The position numbers and the translations under genes were made by a program. Positions 52,856-64,000 of a stretch of DNA of 64,000 nucleotides are shown piece after piece (the stretch's first letter is position 1; every line of letters starts with the position of its first letter). The stretch comes from Phalacrocorax aristotelis (Eukaryota > Chordata > Aves > Suliformes > Phalacrocoracidae), in assembly GCF_949628215.1 (NCBI RefSeq), contig NC_134283.1:10663638-10727637 (forward strand). The letters are read 5' to 3'. The notes under the pieces were generated by a model that searched no databases, was not told the DNA's origin, and was given only the letters and a program-made list of their open reading frames with translations.

Positions 52856-55800
52856 AGTTTTACCTATTTTATATCTTTAAACAGGGATGCAACGGGATTT
52901 TATTTTTTACAGTGAATTTTGAAAGTTTACCTAAACTCTCTTTGTGCTTCAAAGTGTTCCACATGACATCACACAGCATAAAAGAGCAGCAGTGACAAGC
53001 AGTGCATCCAACTGTTTTGAAGCCTTTCAAACTACATTGAAATCAGCCACTCTTAATGTAGATACATGTTATCCAGTCAAGGCTACTTGTTGATTTTATG
53101 ATACTTTGCGTGTGTTAGAGCAGAAGGAAAAAGAAGAGCATTTTGTTGTCTTTGTAGGTATCACTAGTATGTTTCATTCAGTGTCTTGGCAACAAAGCAT
53201 TTTTAAATAATTCTTTGTCTAAATATGTCTTTCAGTAGACAGAGACAGAACACTGCCTGCAAAACATGACCATCAGTACCATATCGGAGCAAAAGAAAAA
53301 GGAGAATAATATTTTGATAGTCACATGTCCTTTGGAAATGCCAGTATCAGGCTTTCCAAACCATTGCAAAGCCTGCTGTAAGTCTTCCTCAAAAGAAACC
53401 AGCGGCAAGTGAAGGACAGGTGGCCATGGATCCCCAAACACCAATTGGTTTTACCTAGAGAAGCTGTACTACAGCTGTGTGCAGGCCTGGGAGCTGCATG
53501 GCCTTCATGGGGACTTGATAGAGCCAAGGGAAGGGCAGTGTCTGGAATCCCAGAAGATGCTTCATGCCAATTCTTGTGCATGACTGCATCCTCAGGCACT
53601 AACTGGTCTCTTCAGTAAGGAACCTGTAGTGTTACAAAAAACCTTGACCTCTACTAATTGCATTAGTGTGATGTAAATAATAGACGCTGGACTTGGCACA
53701 CACAGTAACAGAGAACCTCACTTTGTGCAGAAACCTCTTTTATTAGGCATGATCCTTTTCACTGAAGTTTTGCTACCCACAAATCTAGCCTTTGGTGATA
53801 GACCTGGACTTCTCACACATTCAGATGGTAAACGCATACAAGTTGGAGATGCACGCTAGTGGGAGCAGCAGAGGTAAACTGCAGATGTGAGAGTTTAATC
53901 TTACATGTTACATAAGCACCCTATCCCTACATAAGGACTAAACTACATGTTCCACCAGTACTAGTTAGCAGAGTTATCAGGGCTCATCCCCACTAAGTCT
54001 CTTATGAGGTATTTTCACTGGAAAAAAAAGGTATTTTTTTTTCACTGATAAAAGGGACTTCAGTTTACTAACCCCACTGTAGGATATGTAAAAATGAGTA
54101 TAGTAAATATATAACTGTGTTTAAAAGGAAGCATCATCCAAATTATTAAAATTGCACTTAGATCTGCTGTAAATACTAAATAATTTTCAACTGTAATCAT
54201 CATTCAACACTCCAAAGATTGACACAATTATAATTAATACTTAGATGGGAAGTAATTATGTGGTTCTTTCTGCTGTATACATTACACCATTACTGAGTCA
54301 TATGCACATGATGAGATAAGGTAAGTATGCATTTTTTGCTAAGTAGATGAGACTAAGTATGTATTTTGCTAAAATAACAGAATTCTTTTGCAGTTCAGCA
54401 AGATTTTAAATATTCTCAGTATACTATACCCAAAACAACAAAAAATTAATGGGTTTGCATTGCAAAACTGCTGGCAGGCATTGCCAGAATGTAGGCTGTA
54501 TTTCACATTTGTAATTTTAAACAGACAGAACTATTCCTCTGTATATAGTACTAGTGTAAACAGTTTTGTGATATGCAAAGTATCCTGCAATAAGAGAAGG
54601 CATCTAATAGGGGACAGAAACTAAAACCAACATAAAAATGTACCAGTCAGTTGTATTGGCAGGAAAATAAAAAGTAAGGAAAGCACAGAGGTTTATTTAT
54701 GCAGACTAGGACATGTTTTCATCGCTGTATCTTCCTGCAGCTCTTGGAGACCTGCCTAGAACAGGGTAAGGCACCAGGACCAGAGACCTGCTTACTTTAG
54801 GCTGCTATTAGGGAGGTGGAGGGGGAAATCTAATAAAAAAATATTAGAAGGCAAATGTGATATTTTATTTTTCCTGAAAGTGAGTATCTTTTTACCTGTA
54901 ACATGGCAAACCTGAAGGTTCTTCCAAAGCACAAGCACAGAGGGCTTTTCACATCTGGCAGGCAAGCCTCTACCCGGTTACAGATGCTTACAGCTTCCGT
55001 GCATTTTGGGAAATCCTTTCAACCTGCTTGGCTTTTAACCTGACAGTGATTTCATGACCTTCCACTAACTTTCTATCTCTGGTTTACAAAATAAACTAAT
55101 GTTAAGTAGGCCTCTGATGAAAATGAGAGATTTGTATTTTACCTCATGATAGAAATGCATTGCTAAGATTATACAAAACTAATCAAAGTCTTTCTTCATT
55201 TGATAACAGTTACGCATCCATAGCATTGCGATCTGGATTGTATGTAGCAGCATTGCTTACAGATAGCTGTTTACTCCCTCTTGTGGTATACTGCTTTATA
55301 AAGTCAAGTCATCTAGTCATCACGCTACACAGGGTTCACAATGAGGGACTCATCCATCACAATAATCCCGGCTTCTTTGTCATACAGGTATGGAAGCCAG
55401 CCAAAACACACACTTCCATACTGTAACATTTTTCTCAGTTACCACTATATATGTTATGTCATTCATTATAAACAAATATATATATATATATAAAAAAACC
55501 ACCAACCTGTGAATTACACGCAGAGTATGCTACCTTCAGTGATACCTTACCACAATCACTTGCAAGAGTGGCTTAGAACTTTCTACTCTTGCTAATCTTT
55601 TTAACTAGGTGATATCCAACAAAGTTGTGGGGATAAAAAGCTTATAAATCGAACCCATATATCTCTGCAAACAGACAATACTAGAAAGAGAAGTTTCTAG
55701 CTGTAACAGCTTGAGCTGCTACTGCTGGAACAGTGTTAAGATTTCTTGTAATGATGCAGGAAGAACATGTTTACGTTTCTTGGAGAATATTTAAGATCCT

Positions 55801-58800
55801 GGATAAATGTCAGCAAAGTTGACAGACTGTCTCCTGATGTTCATCTTAAGAAATTCATATCCTCTTATCAGATTTTATCCTAAACTCTCGCATAGTTTTA
55901 GTGCCAGTCCCAGAACAGGCTTAACACAGGCCTTTCATTTGTTACATAAATAATATCAGAAAGAAACTGTTCGGACATGCTGTTTCTTGCTATGTGATAA
56001 CAATACTGTATATCTGTAGTCATCTCTTTGCTTTGATTTTTCGTACACTGATCTTTACACAAAACTTTTAGTAAAGAACATATATGGATTCGATATAGCT
56101 TCTGTGCTTTTTATTGCATTGGTATCACTTTGGTACTACCCACAGCCTTTTTAATCAGGCTGTTAATCGGGCAACTAAGCAACATCGGGCTTCAGCCACT
56201 CACATTTGGATTTTACATTTGTAAAAGATCACAGGAATAAGCAGCCATCAGAGCAGTCAAGTCGCTCCTGCTTAGGGGGACAGGTGTGCATGCACCCAGC
56301 AAGGATCAGCCCAGCTCAGCAAGAGCAGGAACGGAAGAGTCTGCAGTACTGCTGCAGTGAAAGCTGTTACCCTTTTTCAAGGCATTTCAAGAAGCATCAG
56401 AAACCCTCACAAACACAGTCACGGGTACCTCTGAAATTACTAGGGTCAGGACACTGGAAAATGGCAACATACCGCCAAGGAAAAAGGAAAAGACAGGAAA
56501 TAACAGGCCAGTCTTCCCAGAAATATTCCAACATAACTTTTTAGCACAGCAAAATGAGTAACTGTATTTCCTGAATGGAAACCATATCAAACTGATGTAA
56601 CTGGTCATGGTACAGTCTGACAAATCATTCCCCTCCTTAAACTAGGGAAATACTCTCTACATAAAATTATAAACACAGACTTCTGTAAATTAAAATAATA
56701 ATCATCATACAAGAGGGTATTTATCAATTACTCTGTGTTAGTTTGAAATGATGCATCAGGTGGATTCGCATATGTCCTAATGAAAATACTGAGTGTTGCT
56801 GGATTTCAGAGCTTTGAGAGAGAAAATGGACCTATTAAAATCATCAAGCTACATTAGAACTAGGAGAGGCAGGAATATGTAGGAGAACAGGACTGGAATT
56901 TGAAGAGACAGAGAAACAGCCTGGAAAGAACGAGGTGCAATTCAGTGAAGAAAACAAACGTAGTTACCGCACTTGAGAAACACAGGCTCAAATTCACAAA
57001 CACATGACACAGAGTGACCTGTTAGACTGCAGTAGAATGTCTGAGAATTAGACTGAGACAAATACAGGCTAACTATGAGCCAATAATGTCATACTACTAG
57101 GAAAAAAGAAAAACCGACAACAGCAGCCTGGGAACATAAACAGTGCTATTATTCTTAAAACATTCAAAATAGCTCTCCACTCATGACTGCTCTGTTAGGA
57201 AACAGAGTCCAGGCTGAGGCTCTACAAGTCAATGAGGCTGACAAAGCTGACTGCCTAGAGAAAAGGAACAAGAAGGTTAAGAGGCCTGTTTATAATTTTT
57301 CTTGGTTTTGCATGACAGAGAATAGAAGCTGTTCTCCAGTGCCATTAGAATTGAGGCAAAATGGAGATTTAGTATTTTTATAAATTGTAGAGAAAGAACA
57401 ATTCCACATGTTACTGGAAACGGAAAGGTCAAGGTTTAATCCCTTCCTTCTAGTGGAGCTCTCCATGTCCTCTCTTTATCACTGTCTGACAATGTCTGAG
57501 GCTGCTCCATGGCCTGGGAATTGGCAGTTGTACTTTTGTCCCTTAATATTAGCAGCTTTCCAAAGCCTAGATGTTCTGCCAATACCCTCTGGGAAAAGAA
57601 GATTCTCTTAGCCCAGACCACATTAGTGACACTGAGAACTACATGATTTCTAACACCATACTGTTGTCAAAGCAAAAAGCTTTCAGTGAAAATACTCATC
57701 ACCACAATTATACCCAAGCACCTCCAGCTCTAACTGCACTGATATGCTACATGTGAAGTGGGAATTGTAGATAGATCAGAAACTAAATCCATGTTTTCCA
57801 AATCCCCAACAGCATCTCATGCATTAAAACTTCTTCTCAGCCAGCAAAGCTCATATTCATTTCCCTTTTCCTCAGCTCACAGTAATATATGCTCGAACAC
57901 TGGCTACTGAACTCCTAAGCATGCGATAAATTCACAGCTTGGATTTCAGGCAGGTCCATATGCGTATTTATTCTCACTTCCATTAAAGCAAGAAAAAATA
58001 ACAAGCAAAATAGCTTCAATGTCCAGCAGAGGTACAAAGTTAAAGCTTTAGGGACCCTAGAAGTATCCATGGCAGTCCATTCATGTTTTGGGTCCAGTGC
58101 CTTGATTCTTTTATTTGTTCTCCTGCCTCTCCTATCAATATTGTTTTAATAACCCTCTTCTGCCTAAATCAGCCCAACTGATATGAAAAAAAAAAGAGTC
58201 AGCTATATAGTATGATGCAATTTACCAGGTATTGGCATTGTGCGAATGCCAGGGAAATAGCAACAGTTCTCATGCACAGCTGGAAGTGGCCATTCCTTTC
58301 TACTGAATTCCTCTTCTCTCCTAGGGCTAATGACCAGGCTTTTGCCTTGTTGTAATCTTTAAAAAAAAAAGAATCTTTTTGACAGAGTCTGTCTTCTGTT
58401 ACACTCCAAATGAACCTAATGTATTCACCATGGAGAGACTTTTTTTTTTAATTTAAATTCAAAAGACAATGGAGCAGTGAAAGAACCCTGTAAAAATTAA
58501 GTTGTTGGGGTTTTTTTGTCACAGCTTTGCTCCCAGCATGATTTTATATTTCTACAAGAGATTGAAAAAATTAATAAACAAAATTAATACACCCAGAAAA
58601 GAGCAAAAGTTCTTGGCAAGACATTTGAGAATCTCATTGAAAAAGGAAGAGCAAGATGGTAGACCTCACAGCTGAGGAAGCTGCAGTTGGACTTTCGGGC
58701 ACCTGGGTCACGGGCAAGTACTCTGCCCTGTTGGCAGTGATGGTACCACACGCACACCAGGAAAGTGATTAAGGTTCCCTTTAAGAAACAGACTTTCAAA

Positions 58801-60129
58801 GCGTTAGGATCTTTAAAACACAGAATATAAATCCCATCCTTGGAGGCTGTACTAGGAAACTAATTCAGAGAAAAAGAACACAGCGATAGCTAGATAGATG
58901 AGACAACTCTGTATTTACTATATTATGCAAATATGCTTTACTGAAAAGTGAAACACTCAAAAAAACCAGCAACAAAGCAAGATTCCCTGTATAACTCTAC
59001 TAAAACTCCCTAGGCTTTAAGAAAACGCAGCTATTCTATATGATAACAAGAACTGCAAAGATTAAAGAATCCAATCCCCCACCCGGTGGGAGTGGGTGTG
59101 CAGAAACATGAAATCCAACCCTCTCATCTGGGTCAATAAAGTTTTGCATATGGCGAGGAGAGAGCTGAGCCGCCTGCAGGCGCCCTACTAAGAGCACAGC
59201 CAAGCTTGTCTGTGTATGCATGCACATATGGTAGGGGAAGAAACTCAGACATTGCAGCAGATGGCCAGATGGCCTCATTATAACATGTGGTGGTAGTATG
59301 GGGATTTGTCCCCCCTTCCCGCTTGGCCAGATCAGCAATTTTTATACAGCAATTATCCATACAAAAATTCTACAAAACTATTTCCTAATGACATTTCACT
59401 TGGAATGATGATCGAAAGCATATGTTTTTGGAAAGCTCTCTTACCTGGAAAGTCAGAGTGAAAATCAGTTTGTTTGCAACACCACACAGCCATTTTCTGC
59501 AAGAAAGAAATAGGACTGCGGTCAAGTAAGCCTGAGATTTCCCTTAATCAGGAGACGCTGTACATTCCCAACAGTTATCAGTGAGACAGATATTCATTTT
59601 AAAATCTACCATATAAGGAAAACAATCTATAATAAGATGAGCCATTAAAAAACCATCAAGTCAAATTCACACTTGCAGCAAGTCAAGTCAGTGGAGACAC
59701 CACTGAAGACACCAGCCCAGCTGGTCTATAACAAAAAATAAGGTCATGGGAAGCCAATACTGGCACTAACGTGTGAAAGCACACAGGTGCACAACCTTGT
59801 AGCTGCCATAGGAAGTGACTCTCAAATTCAGATTCCAAAAATCAAGATTGACAAAATTATCTGAATCAAAGTCAGGTTTCTTTCGCAGCTGCTGGGCCTG
59901 ACCTCCATCTCAAACCCATCCCAGGAAACTTTTCAGCCTCCATAGCAGAAGACACAAGTCTGTCCCAGCCGATCATTGCCCAAACCTAGTCCAGGAGTTC
60001 AGAGCGACATACAACAAAAAGAACAACAGAAGGGGCACAAGGCACACACTACATTACAGGTGATCTCATTTCACCCTGCAGCAAAATTACCATTAGGGCA
60101 GCTTTCACCCTCACGCCAGCCCTTGATCA
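52856..60129. other. Intergenic region between the two genes
   Basis: About 7.3 kb of AT-rich DNA between the BEAN1-family 3' end and the next CpG island. It may include an extended 3' UTR. I see no exon with family features, no recognisable transposon beyond simple repeats, and no RNA gene. The short frames here are not supported. Confidence 0.6.
55476..55492. repeat. (TA)n microsatellite
   Basis: About 17 bases of uninterrupted alternating A and T. Confidence 0.8.
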
Positions 60130-60212
60130 CAGGGCCTCGCCTGCCCAGGCCCAAGCCCACAGCAGACACCTCCACCCGGGGGGCTCCCGGCCGGCTGGGA
60201 GAGCAGCGAGGT

Positions 60213-60232
60213 GGGGGGGGGGGGGGGGGGGG
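60213..60232 (+). repeat. 20-base G homopolymer
   Basis: Twenty consecutive G bases within the CpG island. It can form a G-quadruplex in principle. Its length may be unreliable because such runs are hard to sequence. Confidence 0.85.
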
Positions 60233-60561
60233 TGCTGGAGGAGGCCCATAACCCAGCGCTGCCAGAGCCGGAGACGACGGATCTCGCCCAGCGCGGCGAC
60301 GCGGCCGCCCTCGCGCGACGCTTCCACGCGACGCCTCCACCCTAGCGCCCCGCGCCCCGCCCCGCGGAACCGCCCCCTCCGCCCTCCCCCCTTTCGCTTT
60401 CTGTTCGCCGGGGGCGCCCGCCCTCCCCTCCCGCGCTGACTGACACAGCGAGGCACCACTGACCGCCCGGAGCGCGGGCGGAGTAGCCAATGGCGAGCCG
60501 AGCGGCGCCGCGGTAGGGCGGGGGCAGCGCCTACCGGCGGCCCGGCCGGTCTAGCGCCGCC

Positions 60562-60876
60562 ATGAAGGAGCCGGCGGCGGCCGAGCAGGAGGCTCTGCTG
60601 CTGCGGGACTACGTGGGGTTCTACGCGGCCCGAGGGGCCGAGGGCGAGATGGCGGTGTGCGATGAGGCCTCCCTAAAGGCGAGGGCGCGGCGGCTGCTGG
60701 GCCCGCGGCGGCGCGGCGCCCTGGACGTGTGCAGCGTGGCGGAGCGGTGCCGGCGGGCCCGCGGTGAGCGCGGCGGTAGCGTCCTGCGCGACCTGCTCAA
60801 GGCGCTGGAGGTGCTGGAGCTGCTCTGCGTCAACCTGCTCCTCTCCCCGTGGCGGAAGGAGATCAGGTCGCTGAAG
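60562..60876 (+). CDS. SPATA2-family first coding exon
   Basis: ATG at 60562 sits in a near-perfect Kozak context (gccgccATGa). It encodes 105 residues of GC-rich, Ala/Arg/Leu-rich sequence: a Glu/Ala start, RDYVGFYAARG, a basic stretch RARRLLGPRRRG, and the helical LKALEVLELLCVNLLL leading to SPWRKEIRSLK. The donor gtaggg begins at 60877. The frame continues as an open stretch to 60981 if not spliced, but the family sequence resumes exactly at the exon at 63032, so splicing here is well supported. Codon use is strongly GC-biased because the exon sits inside the CpG island, unlike exon 2. Confidence 0.9.
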
Positions 60877-63800
60877 GTAGGGGAGGGCCGCGGGGCGCAG
60901 CTGGTCCCGGGAGCGCCTGCCCGGCCTCGGGGCCTGCGGGGCCTCCTCCCCGGGCCTGTGGCGCCGCGGAGCACCGTATAGGAGCCCCTTTTGAAAGGGC
61001 GAGGGGTGCCCTGCGCGGTGCCAGGCTGCTGCCGGGTGTTCGCCGGCCCTTACGGACCTTGGCCTTCCCAGGAGCGCTGAGCAGTTCAAGGGCTTGGAAA
61101 GAGACCTTCGGTTTTTGTGAGGCAGTAGAGAAGTAAAAAAGTACAATGAAAGGCTCAGACTCTCCTTACTCTGAGTTTTAACCTATAAAGAGGGGATGCT
61201 TTTTAGTATTATTTATCACTTTTGCGAACAGTTCGATGCTGAAAGCCAGGGGGGCCAGGGTGTCTCTGGCCCGATGATTTTGCCACCTATCCGAGCTCTG
61301 CTGACTGCAGCTGGTGAAGGGAGTAGGAAACCCCCCGTCGAAAGAGGAAATGTTGCTTTTTACAGCAAGGTGGTGAAGGTTACCCTGCTTCCCTAGCACA
61401 CTGAACACAACTCATCACCCAGAAGAGACAGCAATCTCCAACACATGCAAAATCTAATTGTATTTAAACAAAACACAAATCCCCGAACACCCAAAATGCA
61501 AATTTATTTCCTGTCCTACAGCAAGAGGTGCTGGTGAGGAAAAGCCATTTCTTTCCTTTCTCCTGCCCTTAGGCCTCATCTGCAGACTCTCAAACAGCTG
61601 GCTCTCTAATTCCTATTCTCCTCATTCATCTCCTTAAAACAGAGCAAAGCATAAGATATTCAGGTCTCCAGTTCGCGGGCTCAGCTTTTCGTGACACAGG
61701 AATCCTAGGCTTCATTAAAAGCAAATTTTGAAGGCCACCATGGGTAATCCAAAGTGCAAGAAAGCCTGCTGAAGGCCTAAAATAATTATGCTGCAAGGCA
61801 TAAGTTAGAGAACAACAAATATCTTGTGTACGTACAGGTTGATTTAAAAGTTACGAGTCATATGCAGAATACTATTTCATATTTTTCCTGCCTCTCGCCC
61901 ACTCTGATGTCATGTCGTCCCCCCCACAGTGGCTCTCCCTTACTTCCCCTCTAGAAGGAACAGAAGCTGGGGAGTGAAAGGCACTGTTGACACCTTTATA
62001 TGAGAATGGATGGAGGTTCAGTGCTACATTACACTATGGCCTTGTAGGTTAATGGCCTTTTTGGGGGTCAGTTTTGTTCTCTCCCCCCAGCTTGTGCTTG
62101 TGAGACCAACACTTAGGCCTCAGCCTTAGGAAGTAGGTTAGTCAGTCTCAAGCTGGGCAGCCTGAAGATGAAGGTACACCAATTCTGGAAGTCTTGACTT
62201 TGCATTCCTGCCTCCATTCTGTTCTGACTTGCCTGGAGTTGGTCGTGCTTAGGTCAACATAGTCTCTCCTATCATAGCATTTCATACAAAACCAAAACCA
62301 CTTCCACTTTACAAACTAGGCCTCACGCCTCGGGTAGCTCCAAAACTGAGCAAATATTGAACAGTTTTTTAAAGTCAATACAAAGCAGCAGCACTTTAAG
62401 TCATGTTTTGCAGTCAGCTTGTGAAAGAGCATCTTTTGGCAATATTTCTGGTAGAACAGTCTCCCTACAGAAAGGTGCTTTCAAAGAAATGGCAGCTTAA
62501 TTTTGGGGGTAGTAAAGTTACAGCAGGAGTCTGAACCATGGAAAAAGAAAATGTACAGTCTTGCCACCAGTTAACAAATATGATTAACAGTGAGTGCACC
62601 GTGTCTGTTTCTTTAGGAAAAGATTAGACCTCAGTGATTTATTCTATGAATCCTCATTTGTTTAAAAATTTTCTGTTCTTCAGTAGCACGCAGAAGACTT
62701 ATTTCTGAGTTTCTTTAGTTTGACTAAAATGATCTTACTGCCTTCCTTTTTGAATATTGATGCTCTTAGCCAGTATATCAGCAGATTTAAACTGGCATAA
62801 CTTCACTGAAATTAATGTGCTATAGCAAAGCTATAATGCTTGAGAGGCTGACAAAATAATGCTGACAGAAAAGCCTCACTTCAATTCAAAATTCACACTT
62901 ATAAGAACATAGTTTTTTTTAAAGATTTAAGTAATTTTTGAAGTACTTTTGATTTTTGGGAAGTCTTTCATGCTTCCTTCCACCCGCCCCCACAGTGCTC
63001 ATCTGTTTTTCAATGTTGCATTCTGTTTCAGACATTCACCGGTAATTTTGTCTACTATATTCAATCCACACTCCCAGATGACATTGTAAAAACAATACTG
63101 GAGAAAATAGGTTACATCGCGACAACAGCAACAGAGTTTTCACTTGTCAAAAAGAGAAACAATGAGGAGATAAAGCAGACTGCTTTTGAAATATTCCTGG
63201 CAAGAATTGAGTGTGAAACTATCCTTGAAATGACAAATGAAGAGAAACATGGCAATTTGGAGAAGACCCTGCAGAAGAGAACACAAATGCACCGGCATCA
63301 TGGAGATAAGGACAAAGAGGATCAGACACCCCAGAGAGAAGACACTGAAAATCAAGAAGACAGTGAGACATCTTTGTGCCTTGCTACTCAACAAAAGTCT
63401 TCAACTAATAGCGATATATCCTTTGAAGCTGCTGGGAATCTGAAGATCAAAGATGACATGCCTCAGTTAGCAGTTACTCAATCCACTAACAGGCTTCAGG
63501 AACACCAAAGGCAAGTCATTAACACTGTACACTTTCCGGGCAAATGCTCAGACAGCGAGGACTTCTTGATCAAATATAGCGACATTGTCATAAGACAAAC
63601 ACCTATTTTCAGTGAGAATCTTTCTCCAAAAGCCTTTGAAAAAAAGCCAAGAGCCAGTCTAAGTGAAGAATGTGTTTTGGCAGTCACTGCAGAGTCAACT
63701 GCAAATGAGATCAGGCCTGTGCCACTCTCACCAGGAGCAAGCGGTCCGCCAGCCTTTGCAATATTTGCTGACAGCTCTTGTGACAGCAAAACCACTCTGG

Positions 63801-64000
63801 AATACAAAGCTCAAGAAGTCCCCGAAGAATCAATTGAAGCCGAAATTAACGATGCCATAAATTGCGTAGACCCAGAGCCTGCAGATGAACCCAATGAGCT
63901 GAAGTCTCTGCCATTCAAGGACATTGCATCTGTCCAAAACCGCAGTGTCCCTAGGGAAGAGGAAGAGCTGTCTTTAACTTTCACAAAACTACAAATCAAG
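60562..64000 (+). CDS. SPATA2-family PUB-domain protein (partial, runs off window)
   Basis: Two exons are visible, 60562-60876 and 63032-64000 (still open at the window end), joined in phase 0 and giving 428 residues so far. The N-terminal 190 residues or so match the SPATA2 family: acidic start, LLCVNLLLSPWRKEIRSLK, then TFTGNFVYYIQSTL and a helix ending in FEIFLARIECE. In SPATA2 this is the PUB domain that binds the CYLD deubiquitinase; SPATA2 also binds the PUB domain of HOIP, linking CYLD to LUBAC in TNF signalling. The same job here is inference. The region after residue 195 is polar and acidic with no fold I recognise. It differs from both SPATA2 and SPATA2L as I remember them, so I give no symbol. 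The C-terminal zinc-finger part expected for SPATA2 would lie beyond the window. Confidence 0.85.
60877..63031 (+). other. Phase-0 intron of SPATA2-family gene (2.2 kb)
   Basis: Donor gtaggg at 60877 and acceptor ttctgtttcag ending at 63031. The CpG-rich start fades by about 61.1 kb, and the rest is ordinary AT-rich DNA with no recognised repeats. Confidence 0.85.
63032..64000 (+). CDS. SPATA2-family second coding exon (open at window end)
   Basis: It begins after ttctgtttcag and is open for all 323 codons to the last base. The first 65 or so residues finish the PUB-type domain (TFTGNFVYYIQSTLPDD, EKIGYIATTATEF, FEIFLARIECETILEM). The long remainder is rich in Glu, Asp, Ser, Thr and Gln, probably disordered, with clusters such as KCSDSEDF and REEEELSLTF. 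I do not see a motif of the DVDLY type by which SPATA2 contacts the HOIP PUB domain in the part inside the window; it may lie beyond the end. A single long exon for this part is a plausible family gene layout. Confidence 0.9.

Larger units (their letters stand above)
60130..60960 (+). promoter_or_regulatory. CpG-island promoter of SPATA2-family gene
   Basis: GC content and CpG density rise sharply at about 60.13 kb and fall by about 61.0 kb. It contains Sp1-type GC boxes (CCCCGCCCCG at 60355-60364; GGGCGGGGGC at 60516-60525) and a CCAAT motif at 60487-60491. There is no TATA box at a usual distance. This fits a broadly expressed TATA-less promoter whose start site lies somewhere between about 60400 and 60560. 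A bidirectional promoter is possible, but I see no minus-strand first exon. Confidence 0.8.

Noticed and set aside
60071..60490. Minus-strand frames of 110-139 codons, Gly/Ala/Arg/Pro-rich
   Set aside because: They are CpG-island composition artefacts crossing the G tract; no recognisable domain or splice support for a divergent gene.
60621..61146. Minus-strand frames opposite the SPATA2-family first exon
   Set aside because: Shadow frames of the GC-rich exon; the plus-strand family match explains the coding signal.

Overview
This window is vertebrate nuclear DNA, most likely from a bird. The evidence is long AT-rich introns, spliced genes with GT/AG junctions, one CpG-island promoter, CR1-type LINE fragments, and LTRs of a kind common in bird genomes. 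No bacterial-style operons, rRNA, tRNA or CRISPR arrays were seen. Most short open frames are chance frames in non-coding DNA.

Positions 1-52,855 hold most of one plus-strand gene of the BEAN1 family (brain-expressed protein that binds NEDD4-type ubiquitin ligases). Its first exon or exons lie upstream of the window. Four coding exons are visible at 1728-1862, 33058-33267, 35900-36041 and 52426-52774. They join with compatible phases (1-1, 1-1, 1-2, 2-stop) and encode about 278 residues: a six-cysteine, degenerate LDL-receptor class A-like module, a transmembrane helix, a linker exon, and a cytoplasmic tail with two PPxY motifs. Introns of about 31, 2.6 and 16 kb separate them. They carry a minus-strand CR1 tail (13.36 kb), an LTR-like element (30.67-31.77 kb), a 5'-truncated CR1 reverse-transcriptase fragment with a damaged active site (37.3-38.9 kb), a solo LTR with an exact 5-bp target duplication (42.0-42.6 kb), an old CR1 piece (about 44.0-44.4 kb) and a short CR1 tail (49.45-49.64 kb).

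Positions 52,856-60,130 are intergenic with no gene I can support. At 60.13-60.96 kb a CpG island with GC boxes, a CCAAT motif and a 20-base G tract drives a second plus-strand gene of the SPATA2 family. Exon 1 (60562-60876) and exon 2 (63032 to the window end, still open) join in phase 0 and encode an N-terminal PUB-type domain and a long acidic, Ser/Thr-rich region. The C-terminus is beyond the window.

Both genes encode likely adaptors in ubiquitin biology. The first would recruit HECT-type ligases to a membrane; the second family links CYLD to the LUBAC ligase. No direct cooperation is shown by the sequence. The most interesting points are the LDLa-like exon in the BEAN1-family gene and the close linkage of a BEAN1-like and a SPATA2-like gene. 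As I recall, their human relatives lie on different chromosomes, so these may be paralogs missing from mammals.
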